Assembly: GCA_003278165.1 (NCBI GenBank)
Contig: QCGU01000001.1
Span: forward strand, 16,645 to 80,644
DNA length: 64,000 nucleotides
From: Pelagibacteraceae bacterium AG-390-A02
Lineage (GTDB): Bacteria > Pseudomonadota > Alphaproteobacteria > Pelagibacterales > Pelagibacteraceae
Direction of reading: 5' to 3'
In this document: positions 50,590 through 59,140 of the stretch, one piece after another
How positions within the stretch are numbered: position 1 is the first letter of the stretch
Layout of the letters: every line of letters begins with the position of its first letter
The notes under the pieces: generated by a model
Told to the model about the DNA's origin: nothing
Databases searched by the model: none
The model's input: the letters and a program-made list of their open reading frames with translations, nothing else
Made by a program: the position numbers and the translations under genes

Positions 50590-52374
50590 TTGAGCAAATA
50601 TAGAACACATACTTGTAACGAATTAAGAAAAGAAGACATAAATAAAAATGTATTTCTTTCAGGCTGGATAAATAAAAAAAGAGATCATGGTAATTTATTG
50701 TTTATAGATTTAAGAGATAATTATGGAGTAACTCAATGTATCATCGACAAAGATAACAAAAATTTTATTAATTTAGAAAAAACTCAATTAGAAACCGTAG
50801 TTAAAATTGAAGGTAAGGTTGTAGCTCGATCTGAAGATACAATTAACAAAGAAATAGGTACAGGAGAAATTGAAGTAAAAATTGATAGTTACGAAGTACT
50901 AGGATCTTGCAAAGAATTGCCAATGCCAGTTTTTAGTGATCAAGAATATGCAGAAGAAATAAGATTAAAGTACAGATTTTTAGATTTAAGAAGAAAAAAA
51001 ATACATGAAAATATAATCTTAAGATCAAAAGTTATTTCACACATTAGAAATGAAATGACTAAATTAGGTTTTTTAGAATTCCAAACTCCAATACTAACAT
51101 CCTCTAGCCCTGAAGGTGCTAGAGATTTTCTAGTTCCAAGCAGATTAAATCCAGGAAAGTTTTATGCATTACCTCAAGCACCACAACAATTTAAACAATT
51201 AATTATGGTATCAGGTTTTGATAAGTATTTTCAAATTGCACCTTGCTTTAGGGATGAGGATGCAAGATCAGACAGAAGTCCAGGTGAATTTTATCAATTA
51301 GATTTAGAAATGTCTTTTGTAGAGCAAGAAGATGTTTTTAATGTTGTTGAAAAATTAATGGTTAATACCTTTAAAACATTTTCTAATAAAAAATTATTGC
51401 AAGAAAAATTTCCAAGAATTTCTTACAAAGATGCAATGCTAAAGTATGGAACTGATAAACCTGATTTAAGAAATCCACTTGTAATAAAAGATATCACTGA
51501 AATATTTACTAGAGATGATGTATCTTTTGAAATATTTAAAAAGTTAGTAAACTCTGGTTCAAGAGTAAGATGTATTATAACAAAAAATACCAAGGATAAA
51601 CCAAGAAGTTTTTTTGACAATATTGATAAATGGGCTAAAGCACAAGGTGCCTCTGGTTTAGCTTATTTTACATTTGAAAAGGATACTGAGTTGGCTGGGA
51701 AAGGACCGATAGGAAAATTTTTCTCTAAAGAAGCATTATCAGAAATAATGAATTTAACTAATGCAGAAGTAGGAGATAGTATTTTCCTAGCTTGTGGCAA
51801 ACAAAATGAATTAGAAAAAATAACCTCTCAGGCAAGAAATAAAATTGCAGAAGATTTAGATTTAATAGATGAAGATGTTTTTGCGTTTTGTTGGATTGTT
51901 GATTATCCGATGTTTGAAAGAGATGAAGTTACCAATAGAATTGAATTTAGTCATAATCCATTTTCTATGCCGCAAGGTGATTTGACAGAAAAAGAACTTG
52001 AAAATCCTTTAGAACTATTAGCTTATCAATACGATATTGTTTGCAATGGTATTGAATTATCCTCTGGCGCTATAAGAAATCATAAACCAGAACTCATGTA
52101 TAAGTTATTTTCTATTGCTGGATATGACAAGAAGCAAGTAGATGAAAAATTTAGTGGTATGATAAATGCATTAAGTTACGGTGCCCCACCTCATGGCGGT
52201 ATTGCTCCAGGAATAGATAGAATTGTTATGCTGTTAGCTAACGAAAAGAATATTAGAGAAGTAACAATGTTTCCAATGAACCAAAATGCTCAGGATTTGA
52301 TGATGAATGCTCCATCAGAAGTTAATCCCGAGCAGTTAAAAGAATTAAACTTATCTTTTAAAAATAAAAAATAG
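50590..52374 (+). CDS. aspS: Aspartyl-tRNA synthetase (TTG start)
   Basis: 594 aa; FLSGWINKKRDHGNLLFIDLRD, QAPQQFKQLIMVSGFDKYFQIAPCFRDEDARSDRSPGEFYQLDLEMSF, GAPPHGGIAPGIDRIVMLL. Confidence 0.96.
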   Translation: MSKYRTHTCNELRKEDINKNVFLSGWINKKRDHGNLLFIDLRDNYGVTQCIIDKDNKNFINLEKTQLETVVKIEGKVVARSEDTINKEIGTGEIEVKIDSYEVLGSCKELPMPVFSDQEYAEEIRLKYRFLDLRRKKIHENIILRSKVISHIRNEMTKLGFLEFQTPILTSSSPEGARDFLVPSRLNPGKFYALPQAPQQFKQLIMVSGFDKYFQIAPCFRDEDARSDRSPGEFYQLDLEMSFVEQEDVFNVVEKLMVNTFKTFSNKKLLQEKFPRISYKDAMLKYGTDKPDLRNPLVIKDITEIFTRDDVSFEIFKKLVNSGSRVRCIITKNTKDKPRSFFDNIDKWAKAQGASGLAYFTFEKDTELAGKGPIGKFFSKEALSEIMNLTNAEVGDSIFLACGKQNELEKITSQARNKIAEDLDLIDEDVFAFCWIVDYPMFERDEVTNRIEFSHNPFSMPQGDLTEKELENPLELLAYQYDIVCNGIELSSGAIRNHKPELMYKLFSIAGYDKKQVDEKFSGMINALSYGAPPHGGIAPGIDRIVMLLANEKNIREVTMFPMNQNAQDLMMNAPSEVNPEQLKELNLSFKNKK

Positions 52375-52376
52375 AA

Positions 52377-53192
52377 TTACTTTTTACCTTTAAGACTTAT
52401 TTTTACATCAGATAAATCAACCAGATTTTTTTTATAGTTATTTCTAACAAATCCTTTGCTGGTAATATCTTTTACAATCTTTAATAGTTGATTTTGATCA
52501 TCAGTTTCTTGATCATTTGAATCATTTTCACCAATTGAAGGAGTATGTGCAAGATCTTCCCTATTTTGATAAGATATGGCTAATTCTCTAAAAATATAAT
52601 CTAAAATAGAAGTAGCACTTAATATCCTATCATTTCCAATTACTTTACCTGATGGTTCAAATTTTGTTCCCACAAAGGCACTAATAAACTCATCTAATGG
52701 AACTCCATATTGAAGACCTAAAGATATTGCTATAGCAAAGTTATTCATTAAAGCTTTAACTAACTCGCCCTCTTTACTTGTATCGATAAATATTTCTCCA
52801 ATTTTACCATCCTCATATTCACCTGTATGAAGATATACTTTATGATCTCCAATTGTAGCCTTTTGTATATAGCCCTTTCGTCTGTCAGGCATACTAAATC
52901 TTTTTCCACTTTTTTCTGAGGTTTTATTTAAGTTTTGAACAACTGTCTCTTTATTTATAGAATTTTCACTTGCACTTTTTGATACAATTTCAATTTTTTT
53001 ATTTTCAATTACTTTGTTATTATTGGGATCTAAGCTTTTAGTTTTTCTGTTATCTAATTTAACATCCAAAACTTCGAATTTACCATCGTCTCTTTTTTCT
53101 AAGTTTTTAAGCTCTGCTTCATTAATATCGTCTAAGTAATGATTCACTTTAAAGGTACAAGTGTAATAAGTTTCTACAAGATATTTTGCCAT
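52377..53192 (-). CDS. Stand-alone protein related to the C-terminal (TSCPD-like) region of class II ribonucleotide reductase NrdJ
   Basis: 271 aa; [105 protein letters not shown]. Confidence 0.85.
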   Translation of the reverse strand: MAKYLVETYYTCTFKVNHYLDDINEAELKNLEKRDDGKFEVLDVKLDNRKTKSLDPNNNKVIENKKIEIVSKSASENSINKETVVQNLNKTSEKSGKRFSMPDRRKGYIQKATIGDHKVYLHTGEYEDGKIGEIFIDTSKEGELVKALMNNFAIAISLGLQYGVPLDEFISAFVGTKFEPSGKVIGNDRILSATSILDYIFRELAISYQNREDLAHTPSIGENDSNDQETDDQNQLLKIVKDITSKGFVRNNYKKNLVDLSDVKISLKGKK

Positions 53193-53306
53193 TTTACCTC
53201 AGTTTAAAATTAATTTGAAAATAGTTTCTATTAATTTATATACTTATTCAAATTTTAGTCTAATTTAATTTTTACAATTTTTAATTGAAATAAAAAATAA
53301 AATAAT

Positions 53307-53666
53307 ATGTTGACACTTTTAAAAAAAATTTTCACTTGGTGGAATCAAGATACTTTTGGCACAAGATTAAAAACAATTTTTTTTGGCAAACTTGCTGGTA
53401 CTGACGAGTTTGGAAATAAATATTATGAAGATAAAAAAGGAAAAAGATGGGTAATATATTCTGATGTTATTGATGCATCAAAAATTCCAGTTGAGTGGTA
53501 TTCATGGATGCATTTTACACCTAACAAAATAGAAAAAAAACATGAGTTAGAAAAATATGAATGGCAAAAACCTCATCAATCCAACTTAACTGGCACTGAA
53601 GAAGCATATTATCCAAATAAAAATAAAGATGGTGTTAAAAAAAAATATACTAGTTGGAAAGAATAG
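53307..53666 (+). CDS. NADH:ubiquinone oxidoreductase 17.2 kDa subunit homolog (NDUFA12 family)
   Basis: 119 aa; FGTRLKTIFFGKLAGTDEFGNKYYEDKKGKRWVIYSDVIDASKIPVEWYSWMHF. Confidence 0.93.
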   Translation: MLTLLKKIFTWWNQDTFGTRLKTIFFGKLAGTDEFGNKYYEDKKGKRWVIYSDVIDASKIPVEWYSWMHFTPNKIEKKHELEKYEWQKPHQSNLTGTEEAYYPNKNKDGVKKKYTSWKE

Positions 53667-54030
53667 TTTTTTTCTTTATTTCCTAATCTTCTTTTTTCTA
53701 TTTATAACTATTTCATACTCAAAAAGTCAACTTGAGGGTTCTTTTACTGAAATTAAAATTTTAGATAAAATTAGTTCTAAAAATACTTCATTGAAACTTA
53801 AAAATGGTCAATTACTAAAATTTAAAGACTTATCAATCCAAAGTTTAAAATGTAAAAATTCCAAATTTGACGATAATCCAGAAATTACGGCTTACATACA
53901 AGTTAGAGATTTATCAAATCAAAATAATAATGAAGTTTTTGTTTTTAATGGATGGATGTTTTCTTCTAGTCCTTCAATAACTCCATTTGATCATCCAATT
54001 TATGATGTGTGGTTAGTAAAATGCTACTAA
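53629..54030 (+). CDS. DUF2155 domain-containing exported protein
   Basis: Signal-like N-terminus, ILDKISSKNTSLKLKNGQ...FNGWMFSSSPSITPFDHPIYDVWLVKC; follows NDUFA12 homolog. Confidence 0.83.
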   Translation: MVLKKNILVGKNSFFLYFLIFFFLFITISYSKSQLEGSFTEIKILDKISSKNTSLKLKNGQLLKFKDLSIQSLKCKNSKFDDNPEITAYIQVRDLSNQNNNEVFVFNGWMFSSSPSITPFDHPIYDVWLVKCY

Positions 54031-55364
54031 ACTAAAGTATCTTTATCTAGCCAGCTTACATTAAAATCTGAATTGATAAATTTTTTATGATTTAACAATT
54101 TTTTGTGAAGTGGAATGGTAGTTGTAATACCTTCAATTACAAATTCATCCAAAGATCTGTTCATTCTTTGAATAGCTTCTGTTCTATTTCGTCCATGGCA
54201 AATTAACTTGCATACCATACTGTCATAATATGGAGTAACTTTGTAACCTTGAAATATAGCTCCATCTACTCTAGTTCTAAATCCAGATGGTTGGTGACAC
54301 ATACTTATAACTCCTGGAGATGGTTGAAAATTTTTACTTGCATCTTCGGCGTTTATTCTGCATTCAATAGCATGACCTCTTGGGTTAATATCGCTTTGCT
54401 GTAGTGCCGTTTCTTCAGAAAATGCTATCCAAATTTGTTCTTTAATAATATCTACTCCTGTTACCATTTCTGTAACAGGGTGTTCTACTTGAACTCTTGT
54501 ATTCATTTCTAGAAAATAAAATTTTTCATCTTCGTAGATAAACTCAACTGTACCAGCGCCCATGTAACCAATTTTAGAGACCATTTTTACAGTTTTTTCA
54601 AAAAGATCTTTTCTAATTTCATCATTCAAAACAGGACTAGGTGTTTCCTCAATAAGTTTTTGATGTCTTCTTTGAACAGAGCAATCTCTCTCGTGTAAAT
54701 GCACAACTCTATTTTTTCCTGCGAGTATTTGAACCTCTATATGTCTTGGATTTTGAAAGAATTTCTCAATATATACTTCATCGTTACCAAAGTATTTTTG
54801 TGCCTCTGATTTAGCTGTAGAAAATAAAGTTTCAAATTCTTTCTCTTTATGAACAATTTTCATTCCTTTTCCACCACCTCCACCTGAGGCTTTAATTAGA
54901 ACAGGAAAACCAATTTTTTTACAAAGATCTTTTGCTTCATTAATATCCCTAACACCACCTTCAGATCCTTCAATAACAGGTAAACCATTTTCTTTAGCTA
55001 TTCTTTTGGCTTGAATTTTATCTCCCATCATTTCGATGTGTTTAGAGGATGCACCAATAAATTTAATTTTATTTTCCTCTAAAATTCTAGCAAAGTTAGC
55101 ATTTTCAGATAAAAAACCATATCCTGGATGAACAGCATCTGCATTAGTCAGCTCTATCGCAGACATTAATGCAGGAATATTTAGATAACTGTTTGCTGGT
55201 TGATGAGAACCTATGCAGACACTTTCATCTGCCATTCTTACATGCATGCTTTCTCTATCAACATCTGAATGGACTGCTACAGTTGCAATACCCCATTCTT
55301 TACATGCTCTTATAATTCTAACTGCAATTTCTCCACGGTTTGCAATTAAAATTTTTTTGAACAT
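54027..55364 (-). CDS. accC: Acetyl-CoA carboxylase biotin carboxylase subunit
   Basis: MFKKILIANRGEIAVRIIRACKE, KASGGGGGKGMKIV, FLEMNTRVQVEHPVTEMVTG. Confidence 0.97.
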   Translation of the reverse strand: MFKKILIANRGEIAVRIIRACKEWGIATVAVHSDVDRESMHVRMADESVCIGSHQPANSYLNIPALMSAIELTNADAVHPGYGFLSENANFARILEENKIKFIGASSKHIEMMGDKIQAKRIAKENGLPVIEGSEGGVRDINEAKDLCKKIGFPVLIKASGGGGGKGMKIVHKEKEFETLFSTAKSEAQKYFGNDEVYIEKFFQNPRHIEVQILAGKNRVVHLHERDCSVQRRHQKLIEETPSPVLNDEIRKDLFEKTVKMVSKIGYMGAGTVEFIYEDEKFYFLEMNTRVQVEHPVTEMVTGVDIIKEQIWIAFSEETALQQSDINPRGHAIECRINAEDASKNFQPSPGVISMCHQPSGFRTRVDGAIFQGYKVTPYYDSMVCKLICHGRNRTEAIQRMNRSLDEFVIEGITTTIPLHKKLLNHKKFINSDFNVSWLDKDTLV

Positions 55365-55367
55365 TAC

Positions 55368-55802
55368 TTATTCTAAAATAAGAATTGTTTGACCAAACTC
55401 AACTGGTTGGCCATCATCAACACAAATTTCTTTTACAACACCATCATGCGTAGAAGGTACATGGTTCATTGTCTTCATTGCTTCAACAATCATTATTGTG
55501 TCACCTTTTTTAATTTTTTTACCAACTTCAACAAATTTTTTTGCTCCTGGCTCTGGTGCATGATAAGCAGTTCCAATTATTGGGGAAGTAATTTCTGTTC
55601 CAGATTTAACACTCTCAGCTGATTGAGAAGCATTACTTAAATTTGAATTGCTTACAGATGCCGGAATTGTTTGATTGCTAATTGATACGTTATTTTTTGA
55701 AACTTTTATTTTTGTATCTTTTTCAGTAATTTCTATTTCAGTTAAATTAAACTCATCTAAATAATTACTAAGTTCTTTAATTATGTTTTTATCTATTTTC
55801 AT
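55368..55802 (-). CDS. accB: Acetyl-CoA carboxylase biotin carboxyl carrier protein
   Basis: 144 aa; KGDTIMIVEAMKTMNHVPS biotinylation motif; adjacent to accC. Confidence 0.95.
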   Translation of the reverse strand: MKIDKNIIKELSNYLDEFNLTEIEITEKDTKIKVSKNNVSISNQTIPASVSNSNLSNASQSAESVKSGTEITSPIIGTAYHAPEPGAKKFVEVGKKIKKGDTIMIVEAMKTMNHVPSTHDGVVKEICVDDGQPVEFGQTILILE

Positions 55803-56239
55803 TTTTGTAAAAGCTTGTGTAATGAAATTATGGCCAAAATATATCCTTCAGTGCCTAATCCAAAAATCCCACCTGTTACAACTCCACTAATAAGTGATTT
55901 ATGTCTGAATTCTTCTCTTTTGTATATATTTGATATATGCATTTCAATTATTGGTTTCTTGAATAATTCAAGAGCATCTCTTATTGCAACTGAAGTATGT
56001 GTAAATGCAGCAGCATTTATAATCATTCCATCATAAGTTTTACGAGCATCTTGAATTGTGTTTACCAAATCGCCTTCCAAATTTGATTGGATAAATTTAC
56101 AGTCCAGTCCAATTTCTTTTGATTTTTTTAAACAATTTTCTCTAAGTTTTTCATAGCTACCCGATCCATATTGTGATTGTTCTCTTTCACCTAATAGATT
56201 AAGATTTGGACCATTAATAATAATTATTTTATTATTCAT
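55799..56239 (-). CDS. aroQ: 3-dehydroquinate dehydratase type II
   Basis: IIINGPNLNLLGEREQSQYGS, INAAAFTHTSVAIRDAL, GVVTGGIFGLGTEGYILAI. Confidence 0.95.
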   Translation of the reverse strand: MNNKIIIINGPNLNLLGEREQSQYGSGSYEKLRENCLKKSKEIGLDCKFIQSNLEGDLVNTIQDARKTYDGMIINAAAFTHTSVAIRDALELFKKPIIEMHISNIYKREEFRHKSLISGVVTGGIFGLGTEGYILAIISLHKLLQK

Positions 56240-56255
56240 TCAGCATTTATATACG

Positions 56256-56465
56256 ATGAAAAAAATAAAAATCAAAGTAAATGGTAAAAACAGATCAATT
56301 TCTGAAAAATATAAACTTTCAGATTTAATAAAACACCTTAAAATTCCTATGAAAAAAGTAGCAATTGAACTTAATGAAGAAATAATAGATAAAAAAAAAG
56401 TTAACAAAATTAAATTAAAACAAAACGACAAAATTGAGGTTGTTCATTTTATAGGAGGAGGGTAA
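56256..56465 (+). CDS. thiS: Sulfur carrier protein ThiS
   Basis: 69 aa ubiquitin-like ending in GGG, immediately upstream of thiG. Confidence 0.9.
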   Translation: MKKIKIKVNGKNRSISEKYKLSDLIKHLKIPMKKVAIELNEEIIDKKKVNKIKLKQNDKIEVVHFIGGG

Positions 56466-56466
56466 C

Positions 56467-57240
56467 TTGAAAAAAGATAATCTCATCATTGCTAAAAAAA
56501 AATTTAAATCTAGATTAATTGTTGGTACTGGAAAGTATAAAACAATGTCAGAATGTGCTAAAGCTATCAAATTATCGGGAGCAGAGATCGTAACTGTTGC
56601 AGTTAGAAGAGTAAATATTTCTGATAAAAACAAACCTTTGTTAATGGATTATATAGATCCAAAAAAGATTACCTATTTGCCTAATACAGCGGGTTGTTTT
56701 AATTCTAAAGAAGCTCTTAGAACTTTAAGGTTAGCAAGAGAAATTGGTGGGTGGAAATTAGTTAAATTAGAAGTTTTAGGTGATAAGGAAAATTTATTTC
56801 CAGATATGGTTGAAACTTTAAAATCTACTGAAGTTCTTACAAAAGAGGGATTTAAAGTTATGGTTTATTGTAACGATGATCCATTAATGGCAAAAAGATT
56901 AGAAAGTGTTGGAGCTGCTGCGATAATGCCACTAGCAGCACCAATTGGATCAGGTTTAGGAATACAAAATAAAATTAATATTCAAATAATCAGGAAACAA
57001 ACAAAACTTCCATTAATAATAGATGCGGGTCTTGGACAAGCTTCAGATGCTACAATTGCAATGGAGCTGGGTTGTGATGGAGTATTGGTAAACACTGCAA
57101 TCGCAAAAGCGAAAAAACCATTTGATATGGCTCTTGCATTTAAAAACGCTGTTATTGCTGGAAGACAATCATATAAATCAGGAAGAATAGATAAAAATTT
57201 AATGGGAAACCCTTCTTCTCCATTAAAAGGTATTATTTAG
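56467..57240 (+). CDS. thiG: Thiazole synthase
   Basis: SRLIVGTGKYKTM, ITYLPNTAGCFNSKEALRTLRLARE, PLAAPIGSGLGIQN, DAGLGQASDATIAMELGCDGVLVNTAIA. Confidence 0.96.
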   Translation: MKKDNLIIAKKKFKSRLIVGTGKYKTMSECAKAIKLSGAEIVTVAVRRVNISDKNKPLLMDYIDPKKITYLPNTAGCFNSKEALRTLRLAREIGGWKLVKLEVLGDKENLFPDMVETLKSTEVLTKEGFKVMVYCNDDPLMAKRLESVGAAAIMPLAAPIGSGLGIQNKINIQIIRKQTKLPLIIDAGLGQASDATIAMELGCDGVLVNTAIAKAKKPFDMALAFKNAVIAGRQSYKSGRIDKNLMGNPSSPLKGII

Positions 57241-59041
57241 TTTTTTTATAATATTTCTTTTTTTTATAATTTTTTTTTATTTTTTTAACTTCTTTTTTTT
57301 GAGAAATTTTATCTTCTTTATTTTGGGTTTCTAAGTTTTTTAATTTTTCATAATGTTCAACAAGCTCAATTGTTTTTTTTGATTTGTTTTGGATATTAAT
57401 AATATATTCTGGTATTATTAAAGAATTGTCGCTAATGATATCAATAGTCATTTTATTCTTTTTTTCAAAGTAAGTTAAATCGTTAACAAAGTTTTCCTTT
57501 AGAAAATCTGAAACTTTTTCACATACTTTTACCTCAACAAATTTTGCTTTATTAATTACAGCCTTTAATTCAACAATTTTTAACAATTTTTGTGCAAAAG
57601 ACTCATCTGTTAAAGTCACTTTCCATTTGACAGCACTTTCTCTTAATCTTTGTCTAGACATTTCTAAAAGGCCGAAATTACTTATTCTTCCAATTTGAAT
57701 TCTTGCTCTATCTGATCTACATTTTTCCTTAAGCTTTCTCTCAACTAAGCGTCGGTTGCCATAACTAAGCATATCAATGAAGTCTATAATTATTAATCCT
57801 GATAAATCTCTTATTTTTATTTGTCTTGCAATTTCCTCTGCCGCTTCAATATTTGTGTCTAATGCTGTGCTCTCAACATTTTTACCTTTAATAGAGCTAC
57901 CTGAGTTAATATCAATTGATACAAGCGCTTCTGTAGGATTAATCACCAAGTATCCTCCAGATTTAAGTTTAATTTCTGAGTCAAAAATTTGATTTAATTT
58001 TTGTTCAATATTTTCCTCAATAAATAGTGGTGTTCTTCCTCTATATTTTTTAACTTTTTTTACATTTGATGGCATCATTGTTTTCATGAATGATTGGGCT
58101 TTTTTATAACCTTCATTTCCTTCAACAATAATTTGATTAGTAGTATCATCGTACATATCTCTTAAAGTTCTTTTAATTATTTCACTTTCTTGATGAATTA
58201 AAGAGGGAGCTATAGAATTAATTGCATTATCTTTTATCTGTCCCCAAGTATTAATTAGAGTTGTTAAGTCACTATTGATTTCATTTTTTGTTTTATTGCT
58301 ACCAGCTGTTCTTACAATTAGACCCATCTCTTTAGGAATTTCAATTTCATTTAGAATAGCTCTAATTTTTTTTCTATCTGCAGGATTAAATATTTTTCTT
58401 GAAATTCCTCCACCTTTTGGTGTGTTTGGCATCAACACTATGTATTTTCCTGCGATTGAAATAAATGTGCTTAGTGCAGCACCTTTTTGACCTCTTTCGT
58501 CTTTGATAACTTGGACAAGAATTACTTGATTAGGTTTAATAACCTCTTGAATTTTATATCTTTTAAATTTGAGTCTTTTTTCAGCTTTTTTTTCTGTTTT
58601 TTCCTCTGTATCTGAATTTTCTTTAGTCTCTACTTCCTCTTTACCAGATTCAAAATCTTCAACTTTTTCTTCTATCGGATCATCTATTTCAAGTTTTCCC
58701 TCAGCAATATTTTCTTCTTCTTTTGCTTCAACTTGCTTTGAAAGTTCTTCCCTTGCTTTTTCTTCTTCTTCTTTTATTTTTTCAAGATCAGCTTTTGGTA
58801 TTTGATAATAATCTGATTGAATATCATTAAATGATAAAAATCCATGTCTTTCCCTTCCAAAGTCAACGAAGGCTGCTTGGAGTGAAGGTTCAATCCTGCT
58901 TACCTTACCTAAATATATATTATTTTTAATTAAATTATTTTTTAAACCTTCGTACTCGTAGTCTTCAATATTTTCACCTGATTTAAGTACAACTCTTGTT
59001 TCGTTTGGATGCGATGCATCGATATATAAATTTTTTTCCAT
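57233..59041 (-). CDS. rne: Ribonuclease E/G family protein
   Basis: Likely start MEKNLYIDASHPNETRVVL at 59041; GLIIIDFIDMLSYGNRRLVERKLKEKCRSDRARIQIGRISNFGLLEMSRQR. Confidence 0.92.
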   Translation of the reverse strand: MEKNLYIDASHPNETRVVLKSGENIEDYEYEGLKNNLIKNNIYLGKVSRIEPSLQAAFVDFGRERHGFLSFNDIQSDYYQIPKADLEKIKEEEEKAREELSKQVEAKEEENIAEGKLEIDDPIEEKVEDFESGKEEVETKENSDTEEKTEKKAEKRLKFKRYKIQEVIKPNQVILVQVIKDERGQKGAALSTFISIAGKYIVLMPNTPKGGGISRKIFNPADRKKIRAILNEIEIPKEMGLIVRTAGSNKTKNEINSDLTTLINTWGQIKDNAINSIAPSLIHQESEIIKRTLRDMYDDTTNQIIVEGNEGYKKAQSFMKTMMPSNVKKVKKYRGRTPLFIEENIEQKLNQIFDSEIKLKSGGYLVINPTEALVSIDINSGSSIKGKNVESTALDTNIEAAEEIARQIKIRDLSGLIIIDFIDMLSYGNRRLVERKLKEKCRSDRARIQIGRISNFGLLEMSRQRLRESAVKWKVTLTDESFAQKLLKIVELKAVINKAKFVEVKVCEKVSDFLKENFVNDLTYFEKKNKMTIDIISDNSLIIPEYIINIQNKSKKTIELVEHYEKLKNLETQNKEDKISQKKEVKKIKKNYKKKKYYKKTK

Positions 59042-59140
59042 AATATATTGATTGTTAAGTTCATTAAATTTTTTTAGTAATAAATTTTGTTTAATCTGAT
59101 GCCTTATCTTTAACAAATTCCAAGATATAATGGAAACAAA

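Noticed and set aside
50587-50592. Possible mis-called TTG start of aspS
   Set aside because: TTG immediately follows the upstream stop and the N-terminus SKYRTHTCNELRKEDINKNVFLSGW fits AspRS, so the TTG start is accepted rather than treated as an anomaly.
58569-58805. Plus-strand serine-rich 78-aa ORF
   Set aside because: Antisense reading of the Glu/Lys-rich codons in rne; low-complexity artefact.
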